From contig NZ_KI519474.1 in NCBI RefSeq assembly GCF_000482705.1, positions 186,001 through 250,000 on the forward strand: 64,000 nucleotides of DNA. Direction: 5' to 3'. The stretch is from Glycomyces arizonensis DSM 44726 (lineage in GTDB: Bacteria > Actinomycetota > Actinomycetes > Mycobacteriales > Micromonosporaceae). Positions 18,091 through 25,657 of the stretch are shown here, in pieces. A program made the position numbers and the translations under genes. The notes under the pieces are model-generated. The model made no database searches, was not told the DNA's origin, and saw only the letters and a program-made list of their open reading frames with translations. How positions within the stretch are numbered: position 1 is the stretch's first letter; each line of letters opens with the position of its first letter.

Positions 18091-19104
18091 CTAGACGAGG
18101 CCCTTGCGGTCCAAGGCGGTGCAGACCGTTTCGACCATGAGGCGGGTGACGGTGTAGGGGTCGCAGTTGGCGTTCGGGCGGCGGTCTTCGAGGTAGCCGC
18201 GCTTGTCCTTCTCGACCTGCCACGGGATGCGGATCGAGGCGCCGCGGTCGGAGACGCCGTAGGAGAACTCGCTCCAGTGGGCCGTCTCGTGCTGGCCGGT
18301 CAGGCGCTGGTCGATGCCGTCGCCGTAACCGGTGATGTGCTCCTCGGCCTTCTCGCCCAAGGCCTCGCAGGCGGCGATGATCGGCTCGTAGCCCTCGCGC
18401 ATCGCCTTGGTGGAGAAGTTGGTGTGGCACCCCGCGCCGTTCCAGTCGCCCTTGGCCGGCTTCGGGTCGATCGTCGCCGACACCCCGAAGTCCTCGGCGG
18501 TCCGGTACAGCAGCCAGCGCGCCAGCCACAGCGAGTCGGCGGTCTCCAGCGCCGAGGCCGGCCCCACCTGGAACTCCCACTGGCCGGGCATGACCTCGGC
18601 GTTGATGCCCGAGATCGGCAATCCCGCGGCCAGGCAGTTGTCGAGGTGGCGCTCGACGATCTCGCGCCCGAAGATCTCGTCGGCGCCCACGCCGCAGTAG
18701 TAGCCGCCCTGCGGGGCCGGGTAGCCGCCCTCGGGGAAGCCCAGCGGCCGGGAGCCGACCATGAAGGTGTACTCCTGCTCGATGCCGAACCAGGACTCCT
18801 GCGCCGCGAAGCGCTCGGCGAGCTCGGCCGCCGCCGCGCGCGTGTTGGTCGGATGGGGCGTGAAGTCGGTGTCGAGGACCTCGCACAGGACCAGCAGGTG
18901 CTCGCCGCCCCTGATCGGGTCCGGCACGGTCTTGACCGGCCTGAGGACGCAGTCGGAGGAGGCGCCCTCGGCCTGGTTCGTCGAGGAGCCGTCGAAGCCC
19001 CAGACCGGCGGCGCTTCGCCCTCGGCGAGGATCTTGGTCTTGGAACGCAGTTTGGCGGTCGGCTCGGTGCCGTCGAGCCAGATGTATTCGGCCTTGATAG
19101 CCAT
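18091..19104 (-). CDS. glnII: Glutamine synthetase type II
   Basis: 337 residues, the usual length of the eukaryote-like type II enzyme found beside GlnA in many actinomycetes. Visible: KILAEGEAPPVWGFDGSST (beta-grasp and substrate edge), FGIEQEYTFM (metal-binding Glu residues), GINAEVMPGQWEFQVGP, GAGCHTNFSTKAMR and the adenylate-site NANCDPYTVTRL. It forms glutamine from glutamate, ammonia and ATP in the cytoplasm. Type II enzymes lack the adenylylation control of GlnA, so regulation is probably transcriptional. Monocistronic: long intergenic stretch upstream and a terminator downstream. Confidence 0.95.
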   Translation of the reverse strand: MAIKAEYIWLDGTEPTAKLRSKTKILAEGEAPPVWGFDGSSTNQAEGASSDCVLRPVKTVPDPIRGGEHLLVLCEVLDTDFTPHPTNTRAAAAELAERFAAQESWFGIEQEYTFMVGSRPLGFPEGGYPAPQGGYYCGVGADEIFGREIVERHLDNCLAAGLPISGINAEVMPGQWEFQVGPASALETADSLWLARWLLYRTAEDFGVSATIDPKPAKGDWNGAGCHTNFSTKAMREGYEPIIAACEALGEKAEEHITGYGDGIDQRLTGQHETAHWSEFSYGVSDRGASIRIPWQVEKDKRGYLEDRRPNANCDPYTVTRLMVETVCTALDRKGLV

Positions 19105-19368
19105 CGGGTGGAGCCCTCCTCATGATCGCACGGCCGCTCGCCGAGCCGCACCGCCACGCTCCCAAGGCGCAATTTCCCGTGCGTTGAGGGCGTGTGAACA
19201 CTCTGTTAAGCACGACGCGGTGTGGCGAGAGCGCATTTGTGAGTCCTATTCGGCCAAATTGGGGCCAGAAAATCTCGATATCCCCGTATCCCCGATTCGG
19301 TCGGATTCGTTCTCCTAAGTGCGGGCGGCAAAGCCGCTCGCGCTCAGGTTCAGGACGACGGGGGAGAC

Positions 19369-20379
19369 ATGGGAAGCATCATGTGCGGCCGCGAGAACGC
19401 TCGCCGCATCGATGTGTCCCGGCTCCTCCTCCGTGCCGCGCTCGCAGCATTCGGCTCCCTGCTTATCGGGGCCTTGGGCATGGCAGCCACCGCTTGGGCA
19501 TCGGACGAAACCGCCGAGGCGACAGGCCTTGCCGCGGTGATCGATCCGCTCACCGCAGAGGTCTCCGACATGTCGCGCCTGGCCGCGCGACTGGTCCCGC
19601 AAAGCCAGCAGGGCCATCGGACGCCGGCGGAGGAGAGGACGTCACCGGGGCTGGTGTCGGGTCTGATCGAACCGGTGGGTGCGCTGGTGGACGAGCAGGT
19701 GGGGGCCGTGAACACGGTGCTCCGCACAGCGGAGGGATCCGATCGGTCGAACGGCGAGTCCGCAGGGGACAGTTCTGCTGAAGTGGTGACACCGCTGCTG
19801 GGAACCCTGTTGCAGGGGACGACCTCTGTCGTGCAGATTCCCGCCCCCGCGGTGTCCGGTGTCTATGAGACTGTCGCGCCCGCGACCGACGAGGTCGACG
19901 CGCTGGCGCGGCTGGTGACCGATGGCCTGGAGCCGCCGAGCGACGCGACGCCACCCGGGGGCGTCCTCGCCGCCGGTCCAGGACAGCCGAGCCTCACCGC
20001 GCTTCAGCGGGCAGCAGACTCCATCGAGGCGGCGGCGGCGTCCCAAGGGGCGCCGGACGACCGGTCGGCCGCCGCCTCCGAATGCACTGTCGTCCCCGCG
20101 GACGAGCCGACGGCGGATCCGGGCGACACCTGGGGGCGTGTGCCGAGCGCGGACGCCGCGCAGTCGTGGACCGATCCCGGTCCCGCGCTGCCCGACCTGA
20201 AGATCATCCCCGGTGGAGCCGTCGGCTCGACCACCGGTATCAGTGTGGACAGCGGCCATGCCGCTGTCGACGTCTCCTCGTTCACCGGCGACGGACAGGT
20301 GTCGTTCGTCCGTTCGGTGGTCAGGGGATTGGGGCGACCAATGGACCGCGCCGCCGAGCTGTCCGTCGCCCCAGACTAA
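19369..20379 (+). CDS. Secreted protein of unknown function
   Basis: 336 residues from ATG 19369 (ATG 19381 is also possible). An Arg-rich n-region followed by LLLRAALAAFGSLLIGALGMAATAWA is a signal peptide. The mature part is Ser/Thr/Ala/Pro-rich, with amphipathic stretches such as LVSGLIEPVGALVDEQVGAVNTVL and TPLLGTLLQGTTSVVQIP, and no known domain that I recognise. It has a single Cys in the mature region. It precedes the three Cys-pair secreted proteins and may be a surface protein of the aerial/wall layer; this is guesswork from context. Confidence 0.7.
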   Translation: MGSIMCGRENARRIDVSRLLLRAALAAFGSLLIGALGMAATAWASDETAEATGLAAVIDPLTAEVSDMSRLAARLVPQSQQGHRTPAEERTSPGLVSGLIEPVGALVDEQVGAVNTVLRTAEGSDRSNGESAGDSSAEVVTPLLGTLLQGTTSVVQIPAPAVSGVYETVAPATDEVDALARLVTDGLEPPSDATPPGGVLAAGPGQPSLTALQRAADSIEAAAASQGAPDDRSAAASECTVVPADEPTADPGDTWGRVPSADAAQSWTDPGPALPDLKIIPGGAVGSTTGISVDSGHAAVDVSSFTGDGQVSFVRSVVRGLGRPMDRAAELSVAPD

Positions 20380-20593
20380 GAGCCTCCGCGCGTCGGCGCG
20401 GGGACTCCGGGCGCACTCGCCGTGCGCCTCGATCCCACCCGGTTGCAGCGTCCGAGGTCTCGACCTCGGCGGTGTCCGGCGCGCCGACGCGCGGTCAGGC
20501 CCGCACCGGCCGCCTTCGAGCGAAGTCCGGCCGCATCCAAACGAAGACGCCCGAACTCTCGGGCGCACAACCGAGAAGGAAACGAACAGCATC

Positions 20594-20974
20594 ATGCGCA
20601 AGGTTCTTACCGTCGCAGCCGCGGCCGCCGGTGTCGCCGCGATCGCCGCCGCCGCTCCGGCCATGGCCGCGGGCAACAACTCCGGCGTCACCGCGGGCGA
20701 CGTCTCGCTGGTCAACCTCGACGCCTCGAGCGCCGGGCACTGGCAGATCTGCGGTCAGAACATCCTGGCGACGTCGTTCGAGCAGAACTGCGACAACCGC
20801 GACCACATCGGCGAGGGCCCCCAGTCGGGCGTCACCGCCGGTGACAAGTCCCTGGTCAACGGCGACCTTTCGAGCCTGCTCCACTGGCAGATCTGCGGTC
20901 AGAACGTGGGCGTGGCGCCCTCGCTCTACCAGCAGTGCCTGAACTACGACCACGTGGACGCCGACGCCCAGTAA
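20594..20974 (+). CDS. Small secreted two-repeat Cys-pair protein (chaplin-like family, member 1)
   Basis: 126 residues; ATG 20594 is preceded by GAAGGAAACGAAC. The first ~27 residues are a signal peptide ending APAMA. The mature protein is two ~48-residue repeats, each SGVTAGD-x-SLVN-x-D-x-S...HWQICGQN...C-x-N-x-DH, with one Cys pair per repeat (12-13 residues between the Cys). The repeat ends CGQN...C-x-N recall the CGN...C-x-N of chaplins, but the spacing is shorter and the hydrophobic VNV pattern is missing. Role unknown; a surface-assembling or wall-associated protein is plausible. Confidence 0.8.
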   Translation: MRKVLTVAAAAAGVAAIAAAAPAMAAGNNSGVTAGDVSLVNLDASSAGHWQICGQNILATSFEQNCDNRDHIGEGPQSGVTAGDKSLVNGDLSSLLHWQICGQNVGVAPSLYQQCLNYDHVDADAQ

Positions 20975-20982
20975 GACCGTTC

Positions 20983-21003
20983 GGGCGGGCCCCGCGCCCG
21001 CCC
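20983..21003 (+). terminator. Hairpin between the first two repeat-protein genes
   Basis: Stem GGGCGGG / CCCGCCC with a 7-base loop right after the stop codon at 20974. It may attenuate or stabilise transcripts between tandem genes rather than stop all transcription. Confidence 0.4.
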
Positions 21004-21032
21004 CTTCATCGTTCGAGAAAGGAACCACAACC

Positions 21033-21452
21033 ATGCGTACTTCCACCATCGCCGCCGCCGCGGCCGCCGGTCTCGCCGTCCTCGGTGCCGCCGCTCCGGC
21101 CATGGCCCAGAACTCCGGCGTCTGGGCGGGCGACCAGTCGCTGCTCAACCTGGACGCCTCCGACATCGCGCACTGGCAGGTCTGCGGCCAGAACATCCTG
21201 GCCACGTCCTACGGCCAGGACTGCGACAACCGCGACCACATCGGCGAGGGCCCCCAGTCGGGCGTCATCGCCGGCGACAAGTCGCTGCTCAACGGCGACC
21301 TGTCCGACGCGCTGCACTGGCAGATCTGCGGCCAGAACATCCTGGCCACGTCCTACGGCCAGGACTGCGACAACCGCGACCACATCGGCGACGACGGCTG
21401 GGACGAGGGCGACGAGACCCCGGCCAAGGGCGTCGACCAGGGCGACTACTAA
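21033..21452 (+). CDS. Small secreted two-repeat Cys-pair protein (member 2)
   Basis: 139 residues; GAGAAAGGAACC precedes the ATG at 21033. A signal peptide (~1-25, ending APAMA) leads into two ~48-residue repeats almost identical to each other and close to those of member 1 (HWQVCGQNILATSYGQDCDN). Each repeat has one Cys pair, 12 residues apart. An acidic tail (DDGWDEGDETP...) of ~22 residues is unique to this copy. The two repeats share a 67-base stretch of identical DNA, a sign of recent duplication or gene conversion. Confidence 0.8.
   Translation: MRTSTIAAAAAAGLAVLGAAAPAMAQNSGVWAGDQSLLNLDASDIAHWQVCGQNILATSYGQDCDNRDHIGEGPQSGVIAGDKSLLNGDLSDALHWQICGQNILATSYGQDCDNRDHIGDDGWDEGDETPAKGVDQGDY
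21181..21391 (+). repeat. Pair of identical 67-bp direct repeats inside a gene
   Basis: Bases 21181-21247 and 21325-21391 are identical over 67 bases, 144 bases apart, and encode the CGQN...CDNRDHIG part of both protein repeats of the gene at 21033. Confidence 0.85.
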
Positions 21453-21514
21453 ACCGAACCGGCAGCACCAGCGTCCGGTCCGGACTCGCAACCGACGGGA
21501 GGTCGAAAGAGGAC

Positions 21515-22030
21515 ATGCGATACAAGACCATCGTCGCGGCGTCAGCCGCGGCCGCCGCTGCCGCCATACCGTGCGGCGCGGCTGCGGCCTCGACGCCGGA
21601 CTGGCTGGCCCTGGCGTCTCTGGAGACCGGAAACCCGTCGCCGCTCCCCGTCGTATGCGGCGAGGAGCCCACTGGGACGGTCCTCGACCCCGCTTGCGCG
21701 GGCATCTTCGGCACGGGGCAGTACGACGACGAAGCCTTCGGCGTCCCACTGCCCCAACCGCCGCCGGTGCCTCAGTCACCGCAGACCTACGACGGATTGC
21801 CGGCACTGGCGAACGTCGACCTGCGGGACTCCGCGAAGTGGGAGGTCTGCGGCGTCTCCGCGGGCTCGACCACCGCCGATGTGGACTGCGACAACTCGAC
21901 CACCGCCGCGCGCGAGCCGGTGGGGTCCGAGAACGGGCTCTCGCTGCTGAACGTCGACGCGAGCGGCGCTCTGAACTGGAGCGTCTGCGGCGTCGCGGTG
22001 CTGGCGGAGGTGTACGAGTTCAACTGCTGA
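21515..22030 (+). CDS. Secreted Cys-pair protein (divergent member 3)
   Basis: 171 residues with a signal peptide ending GAAAA around residue 25 and GGAGGTCGAAAGAG upstream of the ATG. It keeps two degenerate copies of the repeat: NVDLRDSAKWEVCGVSAGSTTADVDC and LLNVDASGALNWSVCGVAVLAEVYEFNC, the latter at the very C-terminus. An extra Cys pair (VVCGEE...PACAG) and a Pro-rich spacer lie between the signal and the repeats. Clearly related to members 1 and 2 but drifting, so it may have a different partner. Confidence 0.75.
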   Translation: MRYKTIVAASAAAAAAAIPCGAAAASTPDWLALASLETGNPSPLPVVCGEEPTGTVLDPACAGIFGTGQYDDEAFGVPLPQPPPVPQSPQTYDGLPALANVDLRDSAKWEVCGVSAGSTTADVDCDNSTTAAREPVGSENGLSLLNVDASGALNWSVCGVAVLAEVYEFNC

Positions 22031-22065
22031 ACGGCAGGCACATCTTCATACTGTTCATACCCAAT

Positions 22066-22094
22066 GGCCGGGATCCTGCACAGGACTCCCGGCC
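22066..22094. terminator. Terminator between secreted-protein cluster and GH95 gene
   Basis: GGCCGGGA-TCCT / AGGA-c-TCCCGGCC: a 12-bp stem with one bulged base and a 4-base loop, 35 bases after the stop of member 3, between convergent genes. Confidence 0.65.
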
Positions 22095-22100
22095 ACCCCT

Positions 22101-22144
22101 ATATCCTATAAGATCGTTACCTTATAAGATATAAGATATAAGAT
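22101..22144. repeat. AT-rich repeat island with tandem ATAAGAT heptamers
   Basis: Four copies of ATAAGAT (22108, 22124, 22131, 22138), the last three in perfect tandem, in a 44-base stretch that is about 75% AT. Bases 22101-22112 and 22121-22132 also form a 12-bp inverted repeat with one mismatch (ATATCCTATAAG / CTTATAAGATAT). It abuts the stop codon of the GH95 gene (minus strand) and follows the terminator above. Confidence 0.7.
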
Positions 22145-22147
22145 ATA

Positions 22148-24400
22148 CTACGGGCGCCAGCGCACTCCGGCTTCCAAGTGCACTTCCCGCGGCTCCTCGC
22201 CCGGCAGCGCCACCCATACCCGCGTCTGCGCCGTGGCCTCCAGCTCCAGCTCGGTCACTTCTCCGGCGGCCCACCGCAGGCGGCGCAGCGTCACCGCGCC
22301 TCTGGCGCGCAGTCCCGAGACCTCGCCGTCGGGCCAGGCGCTCGGCAGCGCCGGGAGCAGTTCGATCACCGGCGCACCGTCGATCGTCCGGTGCGACTGC
22401 ACCAGCATCTCGGCGATCGCCGCCGTGGTGCCGAAGTTCCCGTCGATCTGGAACGGCGGGTGCGCGCACAAGAGCGACGAGTACACGCCGCCGTCGGAGT
22501 ATTCCACTTCGGACTTTCGGAAGCCGACCGGCGTGAGGAACTCGCCGAGCAGCCGGTGCGCCCTGTCGCCGTCGCGCAGCCTCGCCCACAGTGCGGTCTT
22601 CCACGCCAGCGACCAGCCGGTCCCGGCGTCGCCGCGCACCTCCAGGCTCCGCTTCGCCGCCGCCATCAGCTCGGGGGAGTCGGCGAACGACGCACCGGGG
22701 AAGGCCCCGTACAGGTGCGAGACGTGCCGGTGGTGGACCTCGGCCTCCTCGCGCTCGGCGGCCCACTCCACGATCCGCCCGTCCGAGCCGACATTGACCC
22801 CCGCCAGGCGCGGCAGCGCCTCCCGCACTTCGGTGATCACGGCCAGGCGCTCACCGTGGACGGTCTCGGCGACCACGTCGGCGGCTTCGAGCACGAACGC
22901 GAACAGCTCGCGCACCAGCGTCGCGTCCATCGCCGTCGTCTCGTCGACGGCCGCGTTCCCTTCGGGCGTGACGAACTCGTTCTCCGGGCTCGTGGCGGGA
23001 TTCGTGACGAGCTCGCCGTTCTTGTTCTCACTGAGTCTGTCGAGCGCGAACCGGGCGGCCCCCAGCACCACCGGGAGCCGGTCGGCGAGGAACTCCTCGT
23101 CGCGCGTGAACCGCCAGTGCTCGGCGATGTGCATGCATAGCCACAGGCCCGCCATCGGCCACGCCTGCCAGCAGGCGCGCCCGTCGCACGGCGTCGTCAG
23201 CCGCCAGTAGTCGGTGTTGTGGTGGCAGCACCAGCCGCCCGCGCCGTAGAGCGTGCGCGCGGTCTCGGCGCCGGTGCGCGCCAGGCCCTCGACGAGGTCG
23301 AACATCGGCTCGTGGAACTCGCTCAGCGCGCACGTCTCGGCGGGCCAGTAGTTCATCTCGACGTTGATGTTCGTGGTGTAGTCGCAGTTCCACGGCGGGG
23401 TGACCTCGTCGTTCCAGATGCCCTGGAGGTTCGCCGCCTGCGTGCCGGGCCGCGACGAGGCCGCCAGAAGGTAGCGGCCGAACTGGAAGGCCAGCACCGG
23501 CAGCCGCTCGTCCGCCTCGCCCGCCGCGCGCCGTTCGAGCCGCCGGTCGACCGGCCCGTCCGGACCGTCGCCCAGGTCCAGCCGCACCCGGTCCATGACC
23601 AGCCGGTGCTCGGCCACGTGGTCCTCTAGGACCGCCTCCCAGCCGCTCGCCGCCGCGTGCCGCGCCTCGCACTGGACGGACCCGAGCTCGGCGGCGGGGT
23701 CCTCGCCGCTGCGCATCGCGAGGAACACGACCGCCTCGCGGCAGCCGGTGAACCGGTGCCCGCGCGAGGTCGGCGCCAGCGCGCCGTCGCAGCGCAGCTG
23801 CGCGTTGAGCGCCAGGGCCCGCACGCCGTCGGTGCTCGAGTAGTCCGGCTCGCCGCCGTGGACGCCGACCGGCGCGAAGCCGGTGAACGACAGCTCGTCG
23901 AAGTCGGCCGCGCTCGAACCGCCCCGGTGCGGCCACTCGAAGTCGAGCGCGAGGTCGAAGGGCTCCTCGGCGCTCCAGCGCAGCGCGAGCACCCCGAAGC
24001 GGGCCGAGACGAGCGATTCCTGGCGCACCCGCCCGCGCACGGTCCGCGCGACGCCGTCGCGCAGGTCCAGTTCGCGCGATTCGGGTTCGGCATCATCCGA
24101 ATGGGACACGAGCAGTGCGCCCGCCGGCTGGTAGGCCTGCGTGCTCTCGCCCTGGAGCCGCGTCACGAGGCGGTCGGCCCCGACGAGGTCGCCGCGTCGC
24201 ACCGCCTCGGCGGCCTCGGCCGCGACGCCCTCGACGCCTTCGGGCACCCGCCAGTCGCCGCGACCGGCCCAGAACCCGTCCTCGTTGAGGGCGATCCGCC
24301 CGCCGACGATCATCGCGCCGATGCGGCCGTTGCCGATCGGCAGGCCCTCGTGCCAGGCTCGGGGCGCGCCGTCATAGGCCAGTTTCAACTCGTCCGACAT
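22148..24400 (-). CDS. Glycoside hydrolase family 95 (alpha-L-fucosidase type)
   Basis: 750 residues, full length for GH95. The N-terminal beta-sandwich opens with APRAWHEGLPIGNGRIGAMI, the family hallmark. In the (alpha/alpha)6 barrel TNINVEMNYWPAET (~345), SPENEF (~473) and the QIDGNFGTTAAIAEML motif (~653) hold the residues known as catalytic in GH95 alpha-1,2-fucosidases (Asn pair, Glu, Asp). There is no signal peptide, so it is probably cytoplasmic, acting on imported fucosylated or galactosylated oligosaccharides. Some GH95 members are alpha-galactosidases, so the sugar is not certain. Divergent from the LPXTG gene. Confidence 0.9.
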   Translation of the reverse strand: MSDELKLAYDGAPRAWHEGLPIGNGRIGAMIVGGRIALNEDGFWAGRGDWRVPEGVEGVAAEAAEAVRRGDLVGADRLVTRLQGESTQAYQPAGALLVSHSDDAEPESRELDLRDGVARTVRGRVRQESLVSARFGVLALRWSAEEPFDLALDFEWPHRGGSSAADFDELSFTGFAPVGVHGGEPDYSSTDGVRALALNAQLRCDGALAPTSRGHRFTGCREAVVFLAMRSGEDPAAELGSVQCEARHAAASGWEAVLEDHVAEHRLVMDRVRLDLGDGPDGPVDRRLERRAAGEADERLPVLAFQFGRYLLAASSRPGTQAANLQGIWNDEVTPPWNCDYTTNINVEMNYWPAETCALSEFHEPMFDLVEGLARTGAETARTLYGAGGWCCHHNTDYWRLTTPCDGRACWQAWPMAGLWLCMHIAEHWRFTRDEEFLADRLPVVLGAARFALDRLSENKNGELVTNPATSPENEFVTPEGNAAVDETTAMDATLVRELFAFVLEAADVVAETVHGERLAVITEVREALPRLAGVNVGSDGRIVEWAAEREEAEVHHRHVSHLYGAFPGASFADSPELMAAAKRSLEVRGDAGTGWSLAWKTALWARLRDGDRAHRLLGEFLTPVGFRKSEVEYSDGGVYSSLLCAHPPFQIDGNFGTTAAIAEMLVQSHRTIDGAPVIELLPALPSAWPDGEVSGLRARGAVTLRRLRWAAGEVTELELEATAQTRVWVALPGEEPREVHLEAGVRWRP

Positions 24401-24578
24401 GGCTCAAGGATTTCATTCCTGCGCCTGGCGGCCGCGGCGGGCGGCCTCCCGAGTGCGACGCGGAGAGTGTTACCGGATCGCAATGCAACCCCATGCGCCT
24501 CGCCCGCGTTATGTTATTGCCCATCTCGAATCCGGCACGTTCGATCCCATGGCAGTACGACAAACGGAGAACTGAGAC

Positions 24579-25307
24579 GTGACTTTCAAGCAGCAGACTT
24601 CCAGGGCCTTCGGCACCCTGGGCGTGGCAGGCGCCGCCGGGCTCCTCGGCGCCCTGGCCTTCGCCGCTCCGGCGAGCGCCGAGGTCGTGAATATCCCGAT
24701 CAACCAGGGCAACGTGCCCACCACGGCCGCTGCCTTCGAGCAGTCCTGCGACCAGGTGCCCGACGACATCGCCGCCGACCAGGACGGCTGGGTGTTCGTC
24801 CTTCCAGCCTCGGCGGGGGCCGAGGGCAACTTCGAGGCGGTCTACGCCACCTACGAAGACGCGTCCGGCGCGCTGCACGAGTTCAACACCGACGACAACG
24901 GCGGCATCGTCGACGGCCAAGGGGACAACAAGGCCTACATCATCACCCCGGCCGGCTGGACGCTCGTTGACGCCACCGCGGACGTCAACGACCCCGACGA
25001 CGGCGCGAAGTTCAACCTGACCCACGCCTGTGCGGGCACCCCCGCCAATGGCGGCGATGACGAGCCCACCCCGGGCGACGAGGAGCCGACCCCCGGTGCG
25101 GAGAGCCCCACGCCCGGCGACGAGAGCCCGACCGCGGACACGACCGTTCCGGGCGACGAGGTGTCCACCACGCCTGCCGCCGGCAGCACCCTGCCGACCA
25201 CCGGCACGCCGCTGACCGTCGCGCTCGTCTCGGCCGCCGCGCTGGCCGCCGCCGGTGCCGCCCTGTTCTTCGTGATGCGGCGCCGCCGCGCCGCCGAGAA
25301 CTGGTAG
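24579..25307 (+). CDS. LPXTG-anchored cell-wall protein
   Basis: 242 residues from GTG 24579 with GGAGA upstream. A signal peptide (~1-35, ending APASA) precedes a ~110-residue domain with one Cys pair (EQSCDQVP...LTHACAG), then a Pro/Thr/Glu/Asp-rich wall-spanning repeat (GDEEPTPGAESPTPGDESPT) and a sortase signal: LPTTG (~205), hydrophobic segment, RRRR tail. Class E/F-type sortases would attach it to peptidoglycan. No sortase gene lies in the window. The ligand of the extracellular domain is unknown. Confidence 0.88.
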   Translation: MTFKQQTSRAFGTLGVAGAAGLLGALAFAAPASAEVVNIPINQGNVPTTAAAFEQSCDQVPDDIAADQDGWVFVLPASAGAEGNFEAVYATYEDASGALHEFNTDDNGGIVDGQGDNKAYIITPAGWTLVDATADVNDPDDGAKFNLTHACAGTPANGGDDEPTPGDEEPTPGAESPTPGDESPTADTTVPGDEVSTTPAAGSTLPTTGTPLTVALVSAAALAAAGAALFFVMRRRRAAENW

Positions 25308-25394
25308 GCCGACGCTCTTAGGGCCGTTACCCAACCGTTATGCAACCCGGTGAAGCGCTCCCGCGTTTAGCTACTGTCTCAGGGAAGCGTTCCC

Positions 25395-25502
25395 AGGACT
25401 ACCGCCCGCTGCTTGACGGTGCGGTCCTTGTCGAGCCCCCGGAATCCTGCCACCGGGGGCTCGACCTCCGCGCCCCGGAACCGCCCCCCTGGTTCCGGGG
25501 CG
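25395..25502 (+). other. Cluster of consecutive hairpins in the gap before the purine permease
   Basis: The 350-base gap 25308-25657 has no gene. It contains an imperfect hairpin at ~25395-25430 (AGGACTACCGC / GCGGTCCT), a perfect 12-bp stem at 25431-25464 (TCGAGCCCCCGG / CCGGGGGCTCGA, 10-base loop) and another perfect 12-bp stem at 25471-25502 (CGCCCCGGAACC / GGTTCCGGGGCG, 8-base loop). One may terminate the LPXTG gene; three in a row also suggest a structured leader. It does not match the purine riboswitch core that I know. Confidence 0.55.
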
Positions 25503-25576
25503 TCATCTTCATCTCACCTTCGGTCCCACGGGCATCCACCCGCTCGCCATTTCGCGCCCGGCACGGTACATTACCA

Positions 25577-25598
25577 GCGGGTTCAGCGCTGAACCCGC
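25577..25598. promoter_or_regulatory. Perfect 22-bp palindrome upstream of the purine permease
   Basis: GCGGGTTCAGC followed directly by its reverse complement GCTGAACCCGC, 60 bases before the start codon at 25658. A dimeric repressor operator is the simplest reading. Confidence 0.45.
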
Positions 25599-25657
25599 CG
25601 TCCGTCCGAGGTGCCAGCTGCCCGGCATCGCACCGTCCCCCTGGAGACGCCCAGCCC

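Noticed and set aside
18091-19125. Plus-strand 390-residue frame opposite glnII
   Set aside because: GlnII is certain on the minus strand; the other translation is Arg/Gly/Ala/Val-rich without domains.
25308-25657. Purine riboswitch upstream of the permease
   Set aside because: The three-way junction core and its conserved loop sequences are not seen; only simple hairpins and a palindrome are present.
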